A stretch of DNA of 64,000 bases. Origin: Bacteroidota bacterium. Its GTDB lineage: Bacteria > Bacteroidota > Bacteroidia > 2-12-FULL-35-15. Below the pieces are notes generated by a model. The model was not told where the DNA came from. It saw only the letters and a program-made list of their open reading frames with translations, and made no database searches. The translations under genes were made by a program, and so were the position numbers. Position 1 is the stretch's first letter. Every line of letters begins with the position of its first letter. Location: positions 186,001-250,000 of the forward strand of contig CANNHN010000002.1 in the NCBI GenBank assembly GCA_947504725.1. Direction: 5' to 3'. Below are positions 59,135 to 64,000 of the stretch, piece by piece.

Positions 59135-62100
59135 TTATATGCGATTTTTTACTTGATTATATTTAAATATGATAGTATAATTTGTTCCTTTTTCTGAATT
59201 TAATTCTATTGTTCCACTCAATTGATCGGTCAAAGTTACAACTAATTGTAATCCGAGCGACTCAGTATTTCTGTAATCAATGTTTTTAGGCAATCCTTTA
59301 CCGTTATCGCCTATTTTAAGAACCAAATTGTCCTTATTCAATGACATTTTGATGGATATTTCGCCATCTTCTGTTTTCTCATCAAAGGCATACTTTAATG
59401 CATTCGAAACGATTTCGTTAATAATTAAACCACAAGGTATCGCCAAGTCTAAATTAAGAAAAACATCTTGAATGTCAAGATTTAATTTAATCTCGTGGTC
59501 AAAATTGGAATATGAGTGAATTAGATTTTGTGATAAATTCACAATATATTCTGTAAAATTAATGCTCGAAAAGTCCTTTGTTTGATATAAACTCTCATGA
59601 ATAAACGCCATCGACTTTATCCTGTTTTGACTTTCTTTCAATATGTTTAACGTTCCCTCATCTTTTACATAAGACGATTGAAGATTGAGGATACTCGAAA
59701 TAACTTGTAAATTATTTTTTACTCGATGATGAACCTCTTTTAATAGCACTTCTTTTTCCTGCAGAGAAAGTCGAATCTGCTCTTCTGAAATTTTCTTTTC
59801 TGTCACATCATGACTTATTCCAGAAACCTCGATTACAGATCCATCAGAAGCGATAATCGGATTAAGATAGATTTCTCTCCAGCTTTCATCGCCATTAGAA
59901 TCAAAAAAACTAATGTCAAAATATTGTGGGTTTCCATTAAAGGCGCCTTCATATTTTTTAATTAGAAACTCGCCCTGTTGGTTATCGTTTGAGGATTTTA
60001 TAAAGAACATGGATTGTCCAATCTTTGCACTTTCTCCATATCTAGTTTCCAATTCTTTGCTAAAGTTTTGATTAAACGTAGTTAAGCGGTACTCTTTATC
60101 TACAGTCCAAATAAAATGCGAACTGCTTTCAATAATTGCATTGAACTTGGCTGATTGAGTCTTGAGTGTTTCTTCTACTTTTTTCAAGTCAGAAATATCC
60201 CTAGAAACACCCATAGCACCAATCACTTCCCCTTCATCATTTTTCAAAATAGAGGCAGATAAGTATGCAATAAATATTTCACCATTTTTTCTTTTGTTAA
60301 TTACTTCTCCTGCATAGGCTCCTTTTTCATAAAGTTCATTATCAATAATTTTATCTCGCTGCAATGGGTTTTTATATAACATACCAACATGCTTTCCAAT
60401 TACTTCATCCAAAGTATAACCAAATGTGTTTTGTGCTGCTTGGTTAAACTCTGTTATTAAACCTTTTCTATCAGATGCACAAATCATATCAATAGAACCA
60501 TTGATAATTAGTCGAGTATATTTTTGTGATTCTAATAATTGTAATTGAATTACTTTCCGTTTGGTGATTTCTTGTTCTAATAATTCATTTGTTTCTTCAG
60601 CGATTTGGGCCCTAGCCTGCTCTTTTAACAATTGTTTTTTTGCTGAAACATCGTGAAAAACAACTTGTGACGCCTCTTGTCCATTAAATTTAATAAGAAT
60701 TGATTTTGTTTCTAAATCAATGATTTCACCTTTTTTGTTTTTTATTTTTACCTCAATAAAATCCAAGTCTTCACCCGCCTTTGTTTTTTTTATTCGATCC
60801 AATATTAGTTGATGGTATTCTGGTAAAAAGAAACCAAACGCTGATACATTTTCAAGTTCTTCAAATCCCGAAACGCCAATTATTTTGCAGGCACTCGGAT
60901 TGGCAAATTTTATTATTCCGTCAATGTGAATAATTACGCCATCTGGTGAATAGTCCACAAGACTTTTATAGTTTTCCCGGCTTTGTTTATATTGAAGCTC
61001 ATTTTGTTTTTTTTCATCTATATCAATGATGAACCCTTCCAAGAAGAGAAGTTCTCCGCCATCAGAATAAACACCCTCTCCCTTTTCTAAAACCCACCTG
61101 AATTTTCCGGATGAGGTTATTAACCTATATTCAATTTCAAAGGAGGACTTTGTTTTTACTGCCCGCTTCACAACAGCATCTAATGCTGAGCGGTCGTCTG
61201 GATGTGTAATATCAATAAATGAAATCTTTCTATTGTTTATTATGTCTTTTGGGTTGTGCCCCGTTAAACCTTTAAAGCCTTTACTTACAAAAAGCATTGT
61301 TAAACTCTTATCGTTTTTACAACGATATGCCATTCCAGGAAGGTTGTTCATCAAAGTAGAAAGAGTCCGCTCACTCTCTTTTAGTTCTGATTCGTAATGC
61401 TTTCGTTCAGAGATATCGTAAATTACCGTTGCACGAATGGTTTTTCCAAAGTATGGAATATTCTGCCCCTTAGATACAACAGATATAATTGTCCCGTCCT
61501 TTTTTATGGTGTCAATTTCCCATGAGTTAGAAAAAGAAATTCTCAATAATTTTTTTGCAGCGCCCCAATAATCTGGAACCAAAAAATCTTCGACAACCTT
61601 CTTTCCAATCAATTCATTAACGGATTTGTAACCATACATTTTTACAAACTGGTCGTTCGCGTCAATTATTTTTCCATTATCAGAATAAACAATCCCTTCA
61701 AATGTTGTATTTGATAATATCTTAAATCTCTCTTCACTTTGTTCCAGCGCTCTTTTTGTCAGCACAGTTTCCGTTATATCAACTACATCAATTACTGCAG
61801 CTATAACTTTTTTGTTTTCAATAATTGGGGTTGCTCTCGAAGAAAAATATGCTTTTACGCCCTTTTCTCCTAGTCCTGATATCTCATATTTTTGAGGCTT
61901 TCCTGTTTTAAAAACTTTTTTTATAGCCGCATTAAAGATTGAGTGACATTCCTTGTCAATAAACTTGGTTCCTGCCTGTCCAATAACTTTATTTCCACGA
62001 GAAGGGGTTTCTTTTTTGTTGTAATCAAGAATAATCCCCTTTTTATCAATTACCAGTATTGTGTGTTCTGAGTTTTTGAAATAAGACTCCCATTTGGAAT

Positions 62101-62227
62101 CCAATGTTGCAGCCTTTTTGGGGGTTGAGGACGCAACAACCTGTTTTTTATTCAAAAGATCAATTTTTTTCTGAAGTTTTTTTACTTCAGAAATTAACTG
62201 GTCTTTTGTTTTTTTTGATATTGTCAT
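59135..62227 (-). CDS. Multi-PAS sensor histidine kinase (HisKA_2 type)
   Basis: 1030 residues with no obvious membrane helices, so cytoplasmic. A short coiled coil (2-33) is followed by about six PAS domains (about 45-160, 165-280, 290-405, 412-530, 565-685, 692-815) with PAS-typical ends such as VVDITE, FIIDIDEKK and GVSRDISDLKK. The kinase core has HHRVKNNLQVISSILNLQS, the HisKA_2 phospho-acceptor motif, at about 830, then N-box IINEIVSNALKYAF and G-box IGDNGKGLP. Multiple PAS domains suggest redox, light or small-molecule sensing. It pairs with the LytTR regulator downstream. Confidence 0.93.
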   Translation of the reverse strand: MTISKKTKDQLISEVKKLQKKIDLLNKKQVVASSTPKKAATLDSKWESYFKNSEHTILVIDKKGIILDYNKKETPSRGNKVIGQAGTKFIDKECHSIFNAAIKKVFKTGKPQKYEISGLGEKGVKAYFSSRATPIIENKKVIAAVIDVVDITETVLTKRALEQSEERFKILSNTTFEGIVYSDNGKIIDANDQFVKMYGYKSVNELIGKKVVEDFLVPDYWGAAKKLLRISFSNSWEIDTIKKDGTIISVVSKGQNIPYFGKTIRATVIYDISERKHYESELKESERTLSTLMNNLPGMAYRCKNDKSLTMLFVSKGFKGLTGHNPKDIINNRKISFIDITHPDDRSALDAVVKRAVKTKSSFEIEYRLITSSGKFRWVLEKGEGVYSDGGELLFLEGFIIDIDEKKQNELQYKQSRENYKSLVDYSPDGVIIHIDGIIKFANPSACKIIGVSGFEELENVSAFGFFLPEYHQLILDRIKKTKAGEDLDFIEVKIKNKKGEIIDLETKSILIKFNGQEASQVVFHDVSAKKQLLKEQARAQIAEETNELLEQEITKRKVIQLQLLESQKYTRLIINGSIDMICASDRKGLITEFNQAAQNTFGYTLDEVIGKHVGMLYKNPLQRDKIIDNELYEKGAYAGEVINKRKNGEIFIAYLSASILKNDEGEVIGAMGVSRDISDLKKVEETLKTQSAKFNAIIESSSHFIWTVDKEYRLTTFNQNFSKELETRYGESAKIGQSMFFIKSSNDNQQGEFLIKKYEGAFNGNPQYFDISFFDSNGDESWREIYLNPIIASDGSVIEVSGISHDVTEKKISEEQIRLSLQEKEVLLKEVHHRVKNNLQVISSILNLQSSYVKDEGTLNILKESQNRIKSMAFIHESLYQTKDFSSINFTEYIVNLSQNLIHSYSNFDHEIKLNLDIQDVFLNLDLAIPCGLIINEIVSNALKYAFDEKTEDGEISIKMSLNKDNLVLKIGDNGKGLPKNIDYRNTESLGLQLVVTLTDQLSGTIELNSEKGTNYTIIFKYNQVKNRI

Positions 62228-62244
62228 TAAATTTAATCCTGCAA

Positions 62245-63822
62245 TTATTTTATACTTGGCTCTGATGTGGATGTTTCGGGTAAAACTTTTATTCCATCAA
62301 ATCTTATTTCAATATCGTTTTTGTATAGGATAGTTAAAAACAAAAAACCTGCTTCGTCATAAAACTTCCACTCTCCCTCTTTCATTCCTCCAGCGTATTT
62401 TCCTGTTAGTCGTTCTTTCCCATCCAAATAATAAAATATTTGCATTCCATCAGGAATACCATCTACAAACTTTCCTACAAAGCGTAGTTTCCCGTTCTCT
62501 GTAAAATAATGCTTCCATTCGCCTTCTCTTTGATCTGCCTTAAAAACGCCCTCCTCTTTATATTCCTGAAGTTCCAACATCCATGGCCCCTCTTTTTGTC
62601 CATCTATATAATCACCTTTTGTAATTACCTGCCCCGTATCGCTGTATTCGGTCATTGTTCCATCTTGCAAATCATTGCGATATGTTTCTTCGCGCAACAA
62701 GTTTCCGCTTTCGTAATACCATTTCCAAGGGCCTTGGGCTCTTCCTTTTTTATCGTACTTCCCTTTTTGTTCAAGTTTTTTATTGGAATGATAAAATGTC
62801 CAATCGCCAATTCTTTTTCCATTCAGATATTCTCCTTGCGATTTTAATTCCCCGTTTGGATGATATTCTTTCCATGGACCTTGTTGGCGACCAGCTGTAT
62901 CTAAAATTCCTTCTCCTGTTAAATAACCATCGACATAAACTTTTGCGGCAATTACTTTTCCTTCTGGAGAAAATTCTCTGTGAATTCCTTCTGCAACTCC
63001 ATCTCTATATGTGCCACTGAATTTAACGGTTCCAGTTTCGTGATAGGATGTTTTTACATCAAGTTTCGCTAGTTCTGGAGCATTCGTTTGCAAAACTCCA
63101 TTAATAAACTTTGTTGTGTTTGATAAACTTCCGTTGGCAGCATATTCTTTTAGGTACCCATTCATTTTATCATCTGAAAAAGTAACTTCTGTTTTTACAA
63201 TTCCTGTTGGATAAAATGTTTTCCAAGAACCTTGCTTTAGTCCTGCTTCGTCTTTTCTGTTTACTTTTTCTTCTTTTTGAATAAAGCCCATTTTATATTG
63301 AGTGAGCGTTATGATTGTGCTATCTGGTGCTAATTCATACCCTTGCCCTTCTTCTTTTCCTGCAATAAATGGAATCGTCTTTTTTACTTTAGCAACTCCC
63401 CATGTTGAGTCTGCCTGTTTTTGAGGTTTGTAATATGTAATGGTGTTGCCTTGTTTTACATCATTTTCAAAACTTTCTGAAATCGCGAGCATTCCATCTT
63501 TTGTATCAAACGTTTTTTTGGAGCCGTTTTTTTTCCCCTCCTTGTAATTAAATTCAAATGCTAGTTTTCCTTGCTCACTATAGAATTTCCAAACACTATC
63601 CAGTTGATAGTTTTTTCTATTCCCCTCTGACTTTAAAGTTCCATTCAAAGAGTATGTTTTCCAATAACCATCCGGCTTACTATCACGCATTGGGCCTTCA
63701 CTAGAAACCTTCCCATTGTCATAATAGAATTTATTGTAACCATTTGGAATAATGTTTTGCTGCGGTTGTGCAACCAGAACTGTTGGAAATAATACTAAAA
63801 AGAATTTAAAAATACTTCGCAT
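62245..63822 (-). CDS. Exported MORN-variant repeat protein
   Basis: 525 residues. The signal peptide (MRSIFKFFLVLFPTVLVAQ) is followed by about twenty copies of a 20-25-residue motif of the type G-x-W-x-x-Y-x-x-x-G-x-L-x-x-E-G-x-Y, for example GYWKTYSLNGTLKSEGNRKN and GPWKWYYESGNLLREETYRN. These are MORN variants, as in YwqK-type repeats of Bacteroidota. Such beta-hairpin solenoids bind lipids or proteins. It is 17 bases upstream of the sensor kinase in the same direction, so it could feed or respond to this signalling pathway. Confidence 0.88.
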   Translation of the reverse strand: MRSIFKFFLVLFPTVLVAQPQQNIIPNGYNKFYYDNGKVSSEGPMRDSKPDGYWKTYSLNGTLKSEGNRKNYQLDSVWKFYSEQGKLAFEFNYKEGKKNGSKKTFDTKDGMLAISESFENDVKQGNTITYYKPQKQADSTWGVAKVKKTIPFIAGKEEGQGYELAPDSTIITLTQYKMGFIQKEEKVNRKDEAGLKQGSWKTFYPTGIVKTEVTFSDDKMNGYLKEYAANGSLSNTTKFINGVLQTNAPELAKLDVKTSYHETGTVKFSGTYRDGVAEGIHREFSPEGKVIAAKVYVDGYLTGEGILDTAGRQQGPWKEYHPNGELKSQGEYLNGKRIGDWTFYHSNKKLEQKGKYDKKGRAQGPWKWYYESGNLLREETYRNDLQDGTMTEYSDTGQVITKGDYIDGQKEGPWMLELQEYKEEGVFKADQREGEWKHYFTENGKLRFVGKFVDGIPDGMQIFYYLDGKERLTGKYAGGMKEGEWKFYDEAGFLFLTILYKNDIEIRFDGIKVLPETSTSEPSIK

Positions 63823-64000
63823 AAATAATAGTAGTCTCCTACAAAATTAAACAATTTAGGGGATTTTTAAAAGGAAAAGGGTGTTCATTTTCCCTTAACA
63901 TTCCAATAATAAAACGCAGAAACGGGGGAATTGTTTTACTCGCGATTTGCTGAAAAGGTGGATATGGCGATTATCTGTATTTTCCGCTCCAGCGCTGCGA

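Noticed and set aside
63936-64000. Possible C-terminal end of a minus-strand gene (AALERKIQIIAISTFSANRE) at the right edge
   Set aside because: Only about 20 codons are visible, too little to judge; the rest of 63823-64000 shows no gene.

Overview
The window is AT-rich DNA from a member of the Bacteroidota. Four independent signs point there. Three proteins end in type IX secretion (T9SS) sorting or gliding-motility C-terminal domains. Promoters follow the TTTG-N19/20-TAnnTTTG pattern of this phylum and there are few Shine-Dalgarno sites. A TonB operon carries two exbD genes. Several short intergenic palindromic repeat families typical of these genomes are present. Complex I, a superoxide dismutase and KUP potassium uptake suggest an aerobic free-living cell. 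The genus cannot be decided from this sequence.

Layout. 1-6660: partial M1 aminopeptidase lipoprotein, biotin carrier protein, Tat-type superoxide dismutase, tRNA-Asn, PfkB kinase and Kup. 6661-12810: a minus-strand energy-transduction operon exbB-exbD-exbD-tonB, two small paralogous membrane proteins, a PstS-like lipoprotein and a TPR protein. 13134-15830: two DedA paralogs and a dicarboxylate/glutamate symporter. 16000-16125: an unannotated 41-codon membrane mini-ORF. 16120-31537: a complete 14-gene nuo operon (read A to N on the minus strand), interrupted between nuoA and nuoB and between nuoF and nuoG by genes for secreted proteins. 31747-37809: a 2020-residue T9SS cargo protein with BNR-like propeller, PKD and two tandem Ig-like repeat arrays.

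38179-46831: PIN-PhoH ATPase, T9SS beta-propeller, heavy-metal-binding lipoprotein, a very basic exported peptide, SIMPL protein and secreted nuclease, then a plus-strand group sixA, histone-H1-like protein, ppk1 and ppx. 46828-50489: a minus-strand operon under a GbsR/MarR-type regulator with two paralogous membrane proteins, a TIGR01777 epimerase, an SRPBCC protein and a DUF2071 protein. 50635-55726: an 1104-residue T9SS type B cargo protein, and an ECF sigma factor coupled to a membrane protein combining an anti-sigma-like N-terminus, a PKD domain and a cargo-like C-terminal domain. 55843-58254: RNase R. 58381-63822: a MORN-like protein, a six-PAS HisKA_2 sensor kinase and a LytTR response regulator.

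The observations most worth follow-up are the foreign secreted genes inside the nuo operon, one of them resembling the GldM C-terminal domain; the ECF partner that carries a T9SS-cargo-like domain in the periplasm; a histone-like lysine-rich protein placed directly before the polyphosphate genes; promoters whose -7 box lies so close to the ATG that leaderless mRNAs are predicted; and a mobile palindromic repeat captured in frame in nuoD. All functions are read from sequence alone; no database search was run.
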